Shown in pieces: positions 9,374 through 19,310 of a stretch of 64,000 nucleotides of DNA (positions within the stretch are counted from its first letter, which is position 1; each line of letters starts with the position of its first letter). The notes beneath the pieces were generated by a model, which had not been told where the DNA came from, made no database searches, and was given only the letters and a program-made list of their open reading frames with translations. Both the position numbers and the translations under genes were made by a program. Source of the stretch: Domibacillus sp. PGB-M46 (GTDB lineage Bacteria > Bacillota > Bacilli > Bacillales > Domibacillaceae); assembly GCF_022668875.1 (NCBI RefSeq), contig NZ_JAKGCR010000002.1:62001-126000 (forward strand), given 5' to 3'.

Positions 9374-10540
9374 TTATCTTCTTCTATTGCGATTACGTAA
9401 AAATGTAGGAATGTCCAACGTATCATCCGCTGAAGGCTGTTGATGCTGGCGCATTGGCTGCTCCGGCGCCGGCGTATCTTCACGCTTCAGTTCACGCGGT
9501 TTCGGCTGCTGTTGCGAAGCTGGCTGCGAAGGCTGTGGTTTTACTTGGCCAAGGCCGGGACGAACCTGCTGGCCTGCTTCACCTGGCACCTCTTTAAAAC
9601 CAGTCGCAATAACTGTAACAACAATTTCTTCTTTTAAATTTTCATTAATAACAGAACCGAAGATCATATTTACGTCTTGGTCTGAAGCTGAAGATACAAT
9701 ATCAGCTGCTTCCTGTACTTCATAAAGACTTAAGTTTGTGCCGCCGGTAATGTTCATTAGCACACCTTGCGCACCGTCAATAGCTTTTTCAAGCAAAGGA
9801 CTGGAAATGGCTTTTTTCGCCGCTTCCACTGCACGGTTTTCACCCGAAGCAACCCCGATTCCCATCAAAGCAGAACCTTTGTTCGACATAATAGTTTTTA
9901 CATCAGCAAAGTCTAAGTTGATTAAACCCGGTGTTGCGATCAAGTCAGAGATACCCTGTACCCCTTGGCGAAGAACATTGTCTGCTTCACGGAATGCTTC
10001 AAGCATTGGTGTACTTTTGTCGACAATTTCAAGCAGGCGGTCATTTGGAATGACGATTAATGTATCTACTGCCGCTTTCATTGATTCGATTCCACCAGCT
10101 GCCTGCGTTGCACGCTTACGGCCTTCGAATGTAAATGGACGTGTCACAACCCCTACTGTCAGGGCGCCAAGATCTTTTGCAATTTGTGCAATAACCGGAG
10201 CTGCACCTGTTCCTGTGCCTCCGCCCATACCAGCTGTTACGAACACCATGTCAGCGCCTTTAAGCGCTTCTTCAATTTGCTCTTTGCTTTCTTCGGCCGC
10301 TTTTTTTCCAACCTCAGGGTTAGCACCGGCACCTAGTCCGCGCGTCAGCTTGTTGCCGATTTGCATTTTCACTTCTGCTTTTGACAAATTAAGAGCTTGC
10401 GCATCCGTATTGACGGCAATAAAGTCCACTCCCTGCACTCCGTGCTCAATCATTCGGTTGACGGCATTGTTACCGCCACCACCTACGCCGATAACTTTAA
10501 TCGTTGCCAACGAATCTAAACTTGTATCGAATTCCAGCAT
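9374..10540 (-). CDS. ftsZ: Cell division GTPase FtsZ
   Basis: A 388-residue tubulin homologue that polymerises into the Z ring. The nucleotide-binding core includes [18 protein letters not shown] (residues about 13-30), the tubulin signature [13 protein letters not shown] (about 104-117) and the T7 loop segment [11 protein letters not shown]. After a variable, Q/P-rich linker (about 320-370) the protein ends in the conserved tail [14 protein letters not shown], the docking peptide for FtsA and SepF. The ATG at 10540 has an AGGAGG-type site. It is 31 bp downstream of ftsA and last in the cluster. Confidence 0.98.
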   Translation of the reverse strand: MLEFDTSLDSLATIKVIGVGGGGNNAVNRMIEHGVQGVDFIAVNTDAQALNLSKAEVKMQIGNKLTRGLGAGANPEVGKKAAEESKEQIEEALKGADMVFVTAGMGGGTGTGAAPVIAQIAKDLGALTVGVVTRPFTFEGRKRATQAAGGIESMKAAVDTLIVIPNDRLLEIVDKSTPMLEAFREADNVLRQGVQGISDLIATPGLINLDFADVKTIMSNKGSALMGIGVASGENRAVEAAKKAISSPLLEKAIDGAQGVLMNITGGTNLSLYEVQEAADIVSSASDQDVNMIFGSVINENLKEEIVVTVIATGFKEVPGEAGQQVRPGLGQVKPQPSQPASQQQPKPRELKREDTPAPEQPMRQHQQPSADDTLDIPTFLRNRNRRR

Positions 10541-10571
10541 GGCAAATCCTCCTATTTAATGCGTTCTTTTT

Positions 10572-11882
10572 CTATTCTTCAAAGAAGTACCCGAAAAGTC
10601 TTTTCATTTTTCCTTTGACGCCTTTTTCTTCTCCGTCATGAGGCTGCTCTTTTTTCACAGGCTTCGGTTCCTGCTTGACTTCCTGGCGCTCTCTTCTAAC
10701 TTCTTTCGCCGCCGGAGCCGCTTGATTGGATTCACTTAATTTCCGTCCCGTTAACCGGGCATTTTTATATGCATACTTGATCAGGCCTACAGACGTTGTA
10801 AATTGCGGCTCACGTACACCGATATAATCAGGAATCGCAACGCGTACACGATTTTGAAATACATCCTGTGCCAAATCAAGAATGCCATTCATTGCGGATG
10901 ATCCGCCGGTTAAAACAAATCCACCCGGAATATCATGAATACCCGACTGGCGAAGTTCTTCCACAACCATCATAAACAATTCTTCTAGTCTTGCCTCGAT
11001 AATTTCTGAAATTTCAAGCTGGTTAAATTGATCATGCTGGTCACTGCCAATCACCGGAACACTGAACACTTCTTCTTCAGAAGCTAAATCATAAAAAGCA
11101 TGTCCATGCTTAATTTTAATTCCTTCGGCTTCCTCTGTTGACGTACGCAGACCAATGGATAAATCTTTTGTAATATGATCGCCGCCAACAGGCAGGACAG
11201 AGGTCTGCTGAATATAGCCATCTCTAAAGTAAGAAATTGTCGTGGAGCCGCCACCGATGTCGACTAGTACAGTGCCTAGATTTTTCTCATCCATAGATAA
11301 AGCGATTTCCCCACTCGCAAGCGGCTGCAGAACAATTTCATTAATCTCAAGACCCGCACGCTCTACACAGCGCAGCGTGTTATGTAAAAATGTTCTTGAA
11401 CCTGTTACGATGATCCCTTCCATTTCAAGACGTACACCGAGCATACCGCGGGGATCATTAATTTCATCAAAGCCATCTACAATAAATTGTTTGGCAATTA
11501 CATTAACAATTTCCCGGTCGGGTGGAATAGACATCACTTGTGCCGCATCTTTAACCCGGATCACGTCTTCACTTGTAATCTCCCGATTTTCGCTTGAAAC
11601 AGCTACAACGCCATTGCACGGATGCAAAATGGCGTGGTTGGCAGCAATACCAACAATCACGGAGCCAATCTCTAGGCCTACCATACGCTCCGCCTGTTCA
11701 ATCGCTTTTTTAATCGAATAAACGGTATCGTCAATATCGACGACCGCTCCTTTTCGAATGCCTTTTGATTTTACATTTCCGACACCAATTATATTTAAGG
11801 AATCATTAACCATTTCGCCAATAATCACTTTAATCGCGGATGTACCGATGTCGAGACTAACTAAAATTTCATTATTATTCAT
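10572..11882 (-). CDS. ftsA: Cell division protein FtsA
   Basis: A 436-residue actin-like ATPase that tethers FtsZ to the membrane. Actin-fold motifs include the phosphate-1 loop VSLDIGTSAIKVIIGE, phosphate-2 TVLVDIGGGSTTISYF and the adenosine motif GGFVLTGGSSAMNG. The C-terminus ends in an amphipathic membrane-targeting helix (KGKMKRLFGYFFEE) after a charged linker. The ATG at 11882 follows an AAAGGAGGTG site. A sigma-H promoter candidate lies upstream, so ftsAZ can be expressed separately from the mur genes, for example at the start of sporulation. Confidence 0.97.
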   Translation of the reverse strand: MNNNEILVSLDIGTSAIKVIIGEMVNDSLNIIGVGNVKSKGIRKGAVVDIDDTVYSIKKAIEQAERMVGLEIGSVIVGIAANHAILHPCNGVVAVSSENREITSEDVIRVKDAAQVMSIPPDREIVNVIAKQFIVDGFDEINDPRGMLGVRLEMEGIIVTGSRTFLHNTLRCVERAGLEINEIVLQPLASGEIALSMDEKNLGTVLVDIGGGSTTISYFRDGYIQQTSVLPVGGDHITKDLSIGLRTSTEEAEGIKIKHGHAFYDLASEEEVFSVPVIGSDQHDQFNQLEISEIIEARLEELFMMVVEELRQSGIHDIPGGFVLTGGSSAMNGILDLAQDVFQNRVRVAIPDYIGVREPQFTTSVGLIKYAYKNARLTGRKLSESNQAAPAAKEVRRERQEVKQEPKPVKKEQPHDGEEKGVKGKMKRLFGYFFEE

Positions 11883-11968
11883 GCTGCGGCACCTCCTTTA
11901 CCATAAAAGCGTGAATAATCGAACAAACATTCGCACATTTACTCTACGAATACATGTTTAAGAACGTA

Positions 11969-11996
11969 ATTCGTCATATTCAGCGTGTTTCCCTTT
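11969..11996 (-). promoter_or_regulatory. Candidate sigma-H promoter of ftsAZ
   Basis: Minus-strand AAAGGGAAA (11996-11988), 12 bp, then GACGAAT (11975-11969). This fits the sigma-H consensus (RNAGGAWWW, N11-12, RNNGAAT) with one mismatch in the -35. B. subtilis ftsAZ also has a sigma-H promoter here, which boosts FtsZ for asymmetric division. The rest of the 214-bp divIB-ftsA gap is AT-rich, with no gene; ylxW, ylxX and sbp of B. subtilis are absent. Confidence 0.55.
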
Positions 11997-12097
11997 TAAA
12001 GTTTAGTATTTTTGATGTTTTTCTTAAACTCTCTCATACAAGTCTACACTAAGATAAGAAGCTCGAAAAGGCTAAGTTATTCAGTTTTAAGAAAACT

Positions 12098-12931
12098 TTA
12101 TGGAGTATCTGCTTCTTGTGTTCTTTCCTCTGTTGTTTCTCCTGCCGCTTCCTCTTCGGCTTCTTCTGCTAGTTCCTGCTGCTGAGCTGGATCATAGGCT
12201 TTAAAATACGAACCAACTTCGATGTCGATTACACCTTTTACATCGGGATTAAGCTGCGTAGAAATGGAAGGGTAGTAAACCATTTTCTCAGCAAATGTGG
12301 AGAGAGTGGCAGACACTTCAAACCCATCTGTCATAAACGCCTTTATATGAAGAGAGTTATTTTTCTTTGGATCATAGTACACTTCAGAAATTGTGTTATA
12401 CACTTCATCCGGAAGTGTTTGGGCTGCTTTTGTAAACAAATCGAGCGCCTTTCCTTCTTTGAAGTTATACAAAATCGGAAGCTGTAATGGTGCACCGCTC
12501 AGAGGCTGGCTTAAAATTTTCCCGTTTTGAAGAACAGGATACAACCCGCCTTTTTGAGCAGCGTAAGCAATTTCATTATGCTCTTCCACTGAAATCATCA
12601 AATCATTTGGGAACCCAATTGTAACCTCCGCTTTTTTAATGCGGTCGTCTTTTAAAAGAGCTTCTTCTGCCCTCCCCTTCCCGGCTGCCCAAATACTGCT
12701 TCCTTTTACAAGCCCGCTTTTCTCAATTACTTCCTGCTTTGTCACAAGACTGTTTCCCTGCACATGAATGTCTGCCACTTTGCTTAAGGGAGACTGCAGA
12801 TACACAACAAGAAGAATAAGCGCGAAAAACAAAGATAGTAAAAGCAGCAGCCGGCGGTTCGCTTTCTTTTTTCTGATTTGTTTCAGCTTTGGAATGCGAT
12901 CCTCAATTGAAATGATTTTTTCCTTTGTCAT
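12098..12931 (-). CDS. divIB: Cell division protein DivIB (FtsQ family)
   Basis: A 277-residue bitopic membrane protein that stabilises the FtsL-DivIC complex in the divisome. It has a basic cytoplasmic N-terminus (residues 1-30), one transmembrane helix (RLLLLLSLFFALILLVVYL) and a POTRA domain opening with VADIHVQGNSLVTKQEVIE. A beta domain follows, then an acidic, disordered tail rich in Glu (EEAEEEAAGETTEERTQEA). The ATG at 12931 has an AGAGGTG site; a longer reading from 12997 would lack one. It directly follows murG, whereas B. subtilis has murB between them. Confidence 0.94.
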   Translation of the reverse strand: MTKEKIISIEDRIPKLKQIRKKKANRRLLLLLSLFFALILLVVYLQSPLSKVADIHVQGNSLVTKQEVIEKSGLVKGSSIWAAGKGRAEEALLKDDRIKKAEVTIGFPNDLMISVEEHNEIAYAAQKGGLYPVLQNGKILSQPLSGAPLQLPILYNFKEGKALDLFTKAAQTLPDEVYNTISEVYYDPKKNNSLHIKAFMTDGFEVSATLSTFAEKMVYYPSISTQLNPDVKGVIDIEVGSYFKAYDPAQQQELAEEAEEEAAGETTEERTQEADTP

Positions 12932-13001
12932 GTTCACACCTCTGCCCATGCTGCAAACCAGCCGCGCGTGGTTTCTTTTAACGCGGCTGACTGCCATGTG
13001 T

Positions 13002-14111
13002 TCAAGATGAACGGCTGGTTCTTTCTGTTAATTCCACCATTACATTATATAAACGATCTGCCGCATCCGGAATGCCCAAACGTTTTGCTTGTTCTTTCAT
13101 TTTGCCGAGCCGCGGCTCATTCATCAGGATAGCATCCAACTCTTTCACGAGCAACGCGCCTGTTAAATCTTTTTCAAGCAGCAGCACTGCTGCATCCTGG
13201 TCCGTTAGAGAGCGTGCATTTTTCTCTTGATGATTGTTTGTTACGTACGGACTTGGAATTAAAATGGACGGAATACCGAGCGCTGTCAGCTCTGCAAGGG
13301 TAGTGGCCCCTGCTCTTGCTACTACCAGATCACAAGCAGCCAGCACATCCGGCATGTTATGAATAAACGGCTCAACCGCCACATTATCAGGCTTCCCTGC
13401 AGTCTGCAGCTCCGTCGAAACGCGTTCATAGTGAACATCACCTGTGACGTACAGCACCTGGTAGCTGCGGTCCGCCAAGTTGTTCAATGCCTCGATTACC
13501 GCATCATTAATAGGACGGGCGCCGCGGCTTCCCCCAAAAATAAGAACGGTTTTTCGTCCAGATGTAAACCCGTACTTTTGCAGCACACCCGCCCCGCTCG
13601 CTTCGATCACTTCGGAAGCTCTAGGATTGCCGGTAAGAACGGTTTTTGCTGCCGGAAAGTGTGTTTTTGCTGCATCAAAACAAACCGCCACTTTATCCAC
13701 ATACTTGCTTAGAAATTTATTTGTCAGTCCCGGCACGCTGTTCTGTTCATGGACAATTGATGGGATTCCCATTTTCGCAGCTGCATACACGACTGGTCCG
13801 CATACGTAGCCACCTGTACCAATCACAACATCCGGCTGAAATTCTTTCAGCATTTTTTTACAGTCGTTAACGCCTTTTAAAAAGCGCATAACCGTTTTCA
13901 CGTTTTCAAATGAAACTGCCCGGCGGAATCCCGTAATGTCGATTGATTGGAAGGGAATCCCTTCCCGTACAACAAGCTTGGATTCTAGTCCTTTTTCTGT
14001 TCCGATGTATAGGAACGATGTGTCCGGGTGTTTCTGTTTAATCATCCGAATAAGTGCGAGTGCCGGGTAAATATGTCCGCCCGTTCCTCCGCCGCTGACT
14101 ACTATTTTCAA
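13002..14111 (-). CDS. murG: UDP-GlcNAc:lipid I GlcNAc transferase MurG
   Basis: A 369-residue GT-B glycosyltransferase that converts lipid I to lipid II at the inner face of the membrane. The N-terminal G-loop [29 protein letters not shown] and [10 protein letters not shown] are MurG signatures. The donor-binding half carries [15 protein letters not shown] and [19 protein letters not shown]. The start is TTG at 14111 (MKIVVSGGG), with AGGTGA 6 bp upstream and an N-terminus matching the family. A GTG at 14120 is possible, but its spacing is poor. Confidence 0.97.
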   Translation of the reverse strand: MKIVVSGGGTGGHIYPALALIRMIKQKHPDTSFLYIGTEKGLESKLVVREGIPFQSIDITGFRRAVSFENVKTVMRFLKGVNDCKKMLKEFQPDVVIGTGGYVCGPVVYAAAKMGIPSIVHEQNSVPGLTNKFLSKYVDKVAVCFDAAKTHFPAAKTVLTGNPRASEVIEASGAGVLQKYGFTSGRKTVLIFGGSRGARPINDAVIEALNNLADRSYQVLYVTGDVHYERVSTELQTAGKPDNVAVEPFIHNMPDVLAACDLVVARAGATTLAELTALGIPSILIPSPYVTNNHQEKNARSLTDQDAAVLLLEKDLTGALLVKELDAILMNEPRLGKMKEQAKRLGIPDAADRLYNVMVELTERTSRSS

Positions 14112-14240
14112 TTCTGTCACCTCAATAATTCATCTGGCAGCTTTTGTTGTTTAAACAGCTGTCCAATGCATTTTCATCTTAAATCAATGTGTCACGAGAA
14201 TCAAATATTATCTTGAAAAACCCGTAAATTTCCTTCAATA

Positions 14241-15356
14241 CTACCGCATATGACGGCTTGCACTTAAAACAATTCCCGCCAATGCCAGTGTCATAGTTAA
14301 AGAAGAGCCTCCGTAGCTTAAAAACGGCAGGGTTACCCCTGTTACTGGAAGAAGTCCTACTACGACCCCAAGGTTAATGAAAGACTGCAGGCTAATCATA
14401 GCCGTCAAGCCGAAAACGAGCAGCATGCCAAATGGATCGTCAATCCGCATGGCTATATATACTCCGCGCCAAATAAGCAGGAAAAATAAAAGAATAATCC
14501 ATACAGCACCAAGAAAGCCCGTTTCTTCTGACCATATGGCAAAAATAAAATCAGTCTGTGGTTCAGGAAGATAGTAATATTTCTGCCGGCTTTCTCCGTA
14601 GCCATGCCCAAAAAGCCCTCCCGGTCCAACCGCATAAAGAGACTGAATTATTTGAAACCCACTTCCAAGCGGATCCGACCATGGATCCAAATAAGCCGTA
14701 ATACGCTTCATTCGATAGGGTGCCGATGCAATGAGTCCAACCAATCCAATCACTGCTGTTATACCGATCGTCATAAAAAAGCGAATCGGTGCTCCCGCAC
14801 TGAACAGCAAAAGAAAAGCAGTTCCCCCCATAACGGCCGCTGTTCCAAGATCCGGCTGCAGCATAATTAAGCCAAAAGCAGCCCCGATAACAGAAAGCGG
14901 AAAAAAGAGCCCTTTCCAAAACAAGTGAATGGTTTTTTTTCGTTCAGACAGGATGGATGCCAGAAAAAAAACAAGAGCCATTTTCATCCACTCAGAGGGC
15001 TGGAAGGACAAAGAGCCTACGCCAATCCAGCTTTGTGACCCGTTGCGCACCATCCCAATCCCCGGAATGAGTACAGCGATCAGCAGCAAAAATGCGACGA
15101 TAAGCGCATGCTTTGAATAGGTCTTGAAAATCCTATAATCAAAGCGTGAGAATACCGTCATCACCACGATCCCGGCTACAGCAAATACGGCTTGTCTTTC
15201 TACAAAATAAAAAGAATTCCCATAGTTAAATTGCCCCCATACTTCTCCAGCGCTTGCGACCATCAGAAGGCCGCTTCCTGTTAACAACAAGACAAGCAGC
15301 AAAAACAGTTTGTCCGTTCCACGAGTAGAAACAGCAGCCACCCCTCTCATGCGCAT
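14241..15356 (-). CDS. spoVE: Sporulation SEDS glycosyltransferase SpoVE
   Basis: A 371-residue polytopic SEDS protein (RodA/FtsW family) that makes spore cortex peptidoglycan together with SpoVD. About ten membrane helices are visible. Family signatures are GIGMVRNGSQSWIGVG, FQPSEWMK, LQPDLGTAAVM, GFQIIQSLYAVGPGG and LPEPQTDFIFA. The C-terminus has PVTGVTLPFLSYGGSS. Its place between murD and murG supports spoVE rather than ftsW, and a separate ftsW occurs at 50413-51564. Start uncertain: ATG at 15356 or 15350, neither with a strong ribosome binding site, directly behind a terminator-like hairpin. Confidence 0.93.
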   Translation of the reverse strand: MRMRGVAAVSTRGTDKLFLLLVLLLTGSGLLMVASAGEVWGQFNYGNSFYFVERQAVFAVAGIVVMTVFSRFDYRIFKTYSKHALIVAFLLLIAVLIPGIGMVRNGSQSWIGVGSLSFQPSEWMKMALVFFLASILSERKKTIHLFWKGLFFPLSVIGAAFGLIMLQPDLGTAAVMGGTAFLLLFSAGAPIRFFMTIGITAVIGLVGLIASAPYRMKRITAYLDPWSDPLGSGFQIIQSLYAVGPGGLFGHGYGESRQKYYYLPEPQTDFIFAIWSEETGFLGAVWIILLFFLLIWRGVYIAMRIDDPFGMLLVFGLTAMISLQSFINLGVVVGLLPVTGVTLPFLSYGGSSLTMTLALAGIVLSASRHMR

Positions 15357-15391
15357 TAAAAAACCGGAGCCATCAAGGCCCCGGCTCTTTC
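15357..15391 (-). terminator. Terminator-like hairpin between murD and spoVE
   Basis: Arms AGCCGGGGCC and GGCTCCGG with a loop TTGAT and a six-base T-run on the minus strand. The T-run ends 2 bp before the spoVE start codon, so it would attenuate readthrough from murD or sequester the spoVE start. Confidence 0.65.
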
Positions 15392-16741
15392 TTATAACGT
15401 ATTCACACAGTCGATAAATATGTCTCCGCGTTCTTCAAAGGTTTTATATTGATCCCAGCTTGCACAAGCTGGAGACAATAAAACAACATCTCCTGCTTTT
15501 GACAGTGCAGCTGCTTTTTGTACCGCATCAGTCATATATTCCGCTTTTTCAATACAGGTAATGCCGGCTTTTTCCGCCGTTTCTCTCCATTTTTCCGCTG
15601 TTTCTCCAAACGTCACAACTGCTTTGACATCGTGCAGGTACGGAAGCAGGTCATCAAAGCCGTTGCCCCGATCGAGCCCTCCCGCGAGCAGAATGATAGG
15701 AGCTTGAAAGGCTGTGAGGGCACTTTTTGTCGCAAGCGTATTGGTTGCTTTAGAGTCATTATAAAACTTCCGGCCGTTCCATTCGCGTACAAACTGGGTC
15801 CGGTGTCTCACACCTGAAAAAGTCTTAAGAACATGGATAATCGCTTCATTTGCCACACCTGATAGTTTAACTGCCGCAATGGCCGCCAAAATATTTTCAA
15901 GGTTATGGCTGCCCGGCAATGCGATATCTGCTGTCGGCATAATTCCTTCTTCTTGAAAATACACCATTCCATTCTCGATATAAGCCCCATTTTCTACTTT
16001 TTGGCGCACGGAAAATGGAATGACATTCGCCATACTCGCCCCGGCCAAAGACAGAAGAGCTTCCTGGTCCGCGTTAATAATTAAAAAGTCTTCGCCAGTC
16101 TGGTTTTGCGTGATTTTCATCTTTGCTCCAACGTACTCTTCCCGTGATCCGTGATAGTCTAAGTGGGCATCATAAATATTGGTGATAATCGCAATGCGAG
16201 GACGAAATTCCTGAATCCCCATTAACTGAAAAGAGGAAAGCTCAATCACCACATGATCCTCCAGCTTGGCTTGCTGTACGACCTCAGATGCTACCTTGCC
16301 GATATTACCGGCAAGCACAGTACTTTTGCCGCCTTTTTTCATCATTTCATCGATCAGTGTCGTCGTTGTTGTTTTGCCATTAGTGCCGGTGATGCCAATA
16401 AACGGCGCTTCAGAAATCAGTCCGGCAAGCTCTACTTCCGTAATCACCGGCAGTCCGTCTAAGACCGCCTTGGATATGATCGGATTTGAGTAGGGAATAC
16501 CCGGGTTTTTCACGATCAGCTCGAACCCTTCATCCAGCAGTTCTACCGGGTGGCTTCCGCATATCACTTTAATTCCTTCTGCCGAAAGTGAGCGGGCAGC
16601 TTCATTTTCTCCAAGCGGCTTTCCATCATTGACTGTGATATCAGCGCCTAGTTTTTTCAGCAAACGGGCAGCTGCGAGCCCGCTTTTTGCTAAACCTAAT
16701 ACAAGTACTTTTTTTCCGTTAAATTGATTAATCTGCTTCAT
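15392..16741 (-). CDS. murD: UDP-MurNAc-L-Ala:D-Glu ligase MurD
   Basis: A 449-residue ATP-dependent ligase that adds D-glutamate to UDP-MurNAc-L-alanine in the cytosol. The Rossmann-like N-domain starts [20 protein letters not shown]. The ATP P-loop is [18 protein letters not shown], and the central Mur motifs include VIELSSFQL and [11 protein letters not shown]. The C-terminal domain has [16 protein letters not shown] and [19 protein letters not shown]. The ATG at 16741 overlaps the mraY stop (ATGA), so the two are translationally coupled. The upstream in-frame ATGs lie inside mraY and have poor sites. Confidence 0.97.
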   Translation of the reverse strand: MKQINQFNGKKVLVLGLAKSGLAAARLLKKLGADITVNDGKPLGENEAARSLSAEGIKVICGSHPVELLDEGFELIVKNPGIPYSNPIISKAVLDGLPVITEVELAGLISEAPFIGITGTNGKTTTTTLIDEMMKKGGKSTVLAGNIGKVASEVVQQAKLEDHVVIELSSFQLMGIQEFRPRIAIITNIYDAHLDYHGSREEYVGAKMKITQNQTGEDFLIINADQEALLSLAGASMANVIPFSVRQKVENGAYIENGMVYFQEEGIMPTADIALPGSHNLENILAAIAAVKLSGVANEAIIHVLKTFSGVRHRTQFVREWNGRKFYNDSKATNTLATKSALTAFQAPIILLAGGLDRGNGFDDLLPYLHDVKAVVTFGETAEKWRETAEKAGITCIEKAEYMTDAVQKAAALSKAGDVVLLSPACASWDQYKTFEERGDIFIDCVNTL

Positions 16742-17709
16742 ATGTTCCATACTCCAATCCATAGACCGACCGCTGCTGCAATCACACCGACGGACCAAAA
16801 AGTGACCACTACACGCCACTCAGACCAGCCGCCTAGTTCAAAGTGATGGTGCAGCGGACTCATTCTAAAAATTCGTTTCCCTCTAGTTTTAAATGACCAG
16901 ACCTGCAAAATAACCGATAGTGTTTCTGCTACAAATACAATCCCAATAAGAAGTAGCAAAAACTCAAACTTCGTTAAAATAGATAGTACCGCGATCGCAC
17001 CGCCCAGCGCAAGCGATCCTGTGTCTCCCATAAATACATGGGCCGGATAAGCGTTAAATACAAGAAAACCGATGACAGCCCCAACAACTGAAAAGGCGAA
17101 AATGGCTGTTTCATCAAGCCCCTGGCTCCAGGCAATGACCGCATATGCTCCAAATGCAACAGCTGCCGTACCCGATACGAGGCCATCAAGTCCGTCGGTT
17201 AAGTTCACTGCGTTTGAAAAACCGACCAGCCAGAAAAGAACAAACAGCGCATATAAAATGCCCAGGTCAACGGAGAAAAAACCAAATGAAAGCTCCGTTG
17301 ATAATCCTTGCTGCGCATAAATCACATAAAAGATAATAGAAATAATAATTTGGCCGATTAATTTTTGCAAGGATGTCAGACCAAGGTTGCGCTTCATCAC
17401 GACTTTAATAAAATCATCTAAAAACCCAAGAAGTCCAAATCCAATGGTTACAAGTAAAAGCAAGGTTGTTTCTGTACCGATTGAATCAAATAATTGGGCA
17501 AAAAACAACGTCGTCACAATAATAGATAGCAAAAAGACGATTCCGCCCATTGTCGGTGTGCCCGATTTTTGCTGGTGAGACTTCGGTCCTTCTTCACGAA
17601 TGCTCTGCCCGAACTTCAGTCTCCTTAAAAAAGGAATAAATAACGGGGCAATAAAAACCGTAATTAAAAACGAAACCGCAATAATTAACGCTATCTGCCA
17701 CTCATTCAT
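16738..17709 (-). CDS. mraY: Phospho-MurNAc-pentapeptide transferase MraY
   Basis: A 323-residue integral membrane enzyme (about ten helices) that transfers phospho-MurNAc-pentapeptide to undecaprenyl phosphate, giving lipid I. Signatures include [25 protein letters not shown] (the Asp pair), [16 protein letters not shown] and [11 protein letters not shown]. The C-terminal [15 protein letters not shown] is the histidine motif. It overlaps murE by 4 bp at its start and murD by 4 bp at its end, so murE-mraY-murD form a tight operon. Confidence 0.97.
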   Translation of the reverse strand: MNEWQIALIIAVSFLITVFIAPLFIPFLRRLKFGQSIREEGPKSHQQKSGTPTMGGIVFLLSIIVTTLFFAQLFDSIGTETTLLLLVTIGFGLLGFLDDFIKVVMKRNLGLTSLQKLIGQIIISIIFYVIYAQQGLSTELSFGFFSVDLGILYALFVLFWLVGFSNAVNLTDGLDGLVSGTAAVAFGAYAVIAWSQGLDETAIFAFSVVGAVIGFLVFNAYPAHVFMGDTGSLALGGAIAVLSILTKFEFLLLLIGIVFVAETLSVILQVWSFKTRGKRIFRMSPLHHHFELGGWSEWRVVVTFWSVGVIAAAVGLWIGVWNI

Positions 17710-19181
17710 GCCTGTCCACCGTCCTTCTGAAGAAGTGCTTCTTTCGCAATCTCCCGATCATCAAAATGAAAAACATCTTTTCCAATAAGCTGATATGTTT
17801 CATGGCCTTTCCCTGCAATCACAACCGCGTCGCCAGGCTTCGCCGTACGAATCGCTTCAAAAATGGCTTCTTTTCGATCCTCAATCACCGTATAACGCTC
17901 CTGCGGCACACCTGCTTCCATATCTTTCAAAATGGCTTTCGGGTCTTCGCTGCGCGGGTTATCCGATGTGAAGATCGCTTCATCTGCATACTTGCAAGCC
18001 GCCTGTGCCATAAGCGGGCGCTTTGTTTTATCACGGTCACCGCCGCATCCGGCAATGGCAATTACCCGCCCTTTTGTTAATGGCCGAACCGTTTGAAGAA
18101 CATTAATTAAGCTGTCCGGTGTATGCGCGTAATCAACAATCACCGAAATATCACGGTCATTTGGCACCACTTCAAAACGGCCTGCTACTCCTTCCACCTG
18201 CTCAAGCGCTGTTTGAATGGTTTCCGGCTTGATGCCTGAGACGAAGCCGGCCGCAAACGCAGCAAGCATATTGTATACATTGAAGCGGCCGGCTAATTTT
18301 GACTGAACTTGCAGCTCTCCACCCGGATACGTAATGGTAAAAGCTGTTCCTCCTGAGGTGAGCCGAATATCCTTTGCACGAATGTCAGCTGGATGGTCAA
18401 TGCCATAGGTAACAACATGCGCCGCCGTCATCGAACGGTAAACAGCGGAAGCTGCATCATCGGCATTTAACACCGCAAAAGACGGACGGTCGGAATGCAT
18501 TACATTTCCAAGGCGGGCAAACAACAGCCCTTTTGCTGTCCGGTATTCATCCATTGTTTTATGAAAATCGAGATGATCCTGCGTTAGGTTGGTGAAAACT
18601 GCTACATTAAAAGCAGTGCCGTTTGTCCTCCCTTCTTGGAGAGCATGAGAAGATACTTCCATAACTGCAGCCGTTACACCTGCTTCTTTCATATTTGAAA
18701 ATGTTTTTTGGAGCGTAAGGCTCTCTGGTGTTGTGTTTTTCGTTTCAATAGTCTGGTCGCCAATCTTCATATACATTGTTCCAATTAAACCAGTCGTCTC
18801 TCCGTGAACCCGTAAAATATGATCAATTAAATGGCTCGTAGTTGTTTTTCCGTTTGTTCCTGTAATCCCAATTAGGTGGAAGGAATCTGTCGGGTAACCG
18901 TAAAAATGAGCCGCTAAAAGCGCCATTGCCCGTTTTGTTTCCGGTACATAAATAACTGGAACAGATACGTCCACAGGCCGTTCTGCTACAATGGCAGCTG
19001 CTCCTTTTCTCACTGCTTCTTCCGCAGCATTATGGCCATCAAAGGTAAATCCTTTTATACAAATAAATATTGATCCCTCTTGAACGAGGCGGTGATCGTT
19101 TTCCATCGACGTAATCGCCGGATTTCCATCCTTATCTTGCTGATAAAATGGAAGTGCTCGGAGCACAGTTGATAAATCCAC
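17706..19181 (-). CDS. murE: UDP-MurNAc-tripeptide synthetase MurE
   Basis: A 491-residue ligase that adds the third stem residue to UDP-MurNAc-L-Ala-D-Glu. The P-loop is [18 protein letters not shown], followed by TPESLTLQ and [13 protein letters not shown]. Near the C-terminus the DNPR motif ([11 protein letters not shown]) is present; it is diagnostic of meso-diaminopimelate-adding enzymes rather than L-lysine-adding ones, so the wall is probably mDAP type. Later AGKGHETYQ is also conserved. It lies downstream of spoVD after a terminator-like hairpin, and overlaps mraY by 4 bp. Confidence 0.96.
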   Translation of the reverse strand: MDLSTVLRALPFYQQDKDGNPAITSMENDHRLVQEGSIFICIKGFTFDGHNAAEEAVRKGAAAIVAERPVDVSVPVIYVPETKRAMALLAAHFYGYPTDSFHLIGITGTNGKTTTSHLIDHILRVHGETTGLIGTMYMKIGDQTIETKNTTPESLTLQKTFSNMKEAGVTAAVMEVSSHALQEGRTNGTAFNVAVFTNLTQDHLDFHKTMDEYRTAKGLLFARLGNVMHSDRPSFAVLNADDAASAVYRSMTAAHVVTYGIDHPADIRAKDIRLTSGGTAFTITYPGGELQVQSKLAGRFNVYNMLAAFAAGFVSGIKPETIQTALEQVEGVAGRFEVVPNDRDISVIVDYAHTPDSLINVLQTVRPLTKGRVIAIAGCGGDRDKTKRPLMAQAACKYADEAIFTSDNPRSEDPKAILKDMEAGVPQERYTVIEDRKEAIFEAIRTAKPGDAVVIAGKGHETYQLIGKDVFHFDDREIAKEALLQKDGGQA

Positions 19182-19244
19182 GTTTTTTCAATCCTTTCTT
19201 TTCTGCAAACACTATGTACAATTTCCCGCGATTTCTATTGTAAC

Positions 19245-19302
19245 GAAAAAAAGCCGCCGATGCGAATGCTTTTCAGCCTGTTTCGATCAAATTTGGCGGC
19301 AT
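19245..19302 (-). terminator. Terminator-like hairpin after spoVD
   Basis: On the minus strand TGCCGCC and GGCGGC arms, about 40 nt apart with inner pairing, are followed by a seven-base T-run between spoVD and murE. The long stem suggests partial termination, which lets spoVD and the mur genes be expressed to different levels. Confidence 0.6.
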
Positions 19303-19310
19303 AGGCTCTT

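Noticed and set aside
9738-10559. A 273-codon open frame on the plus strand opposite ftsZ
   Set aside because: Low-complexity composition rich in Ser, Ala and Pro, typical of the antisense of a conserved gene. No ribosome binding site, and it exactly mirrors ftsZ codons.
11242-11721. A 159-codon plus-strand frame opposite ftsA
   Set aside because: Shadow of ftsA with no start signal and no recognisable protein features.
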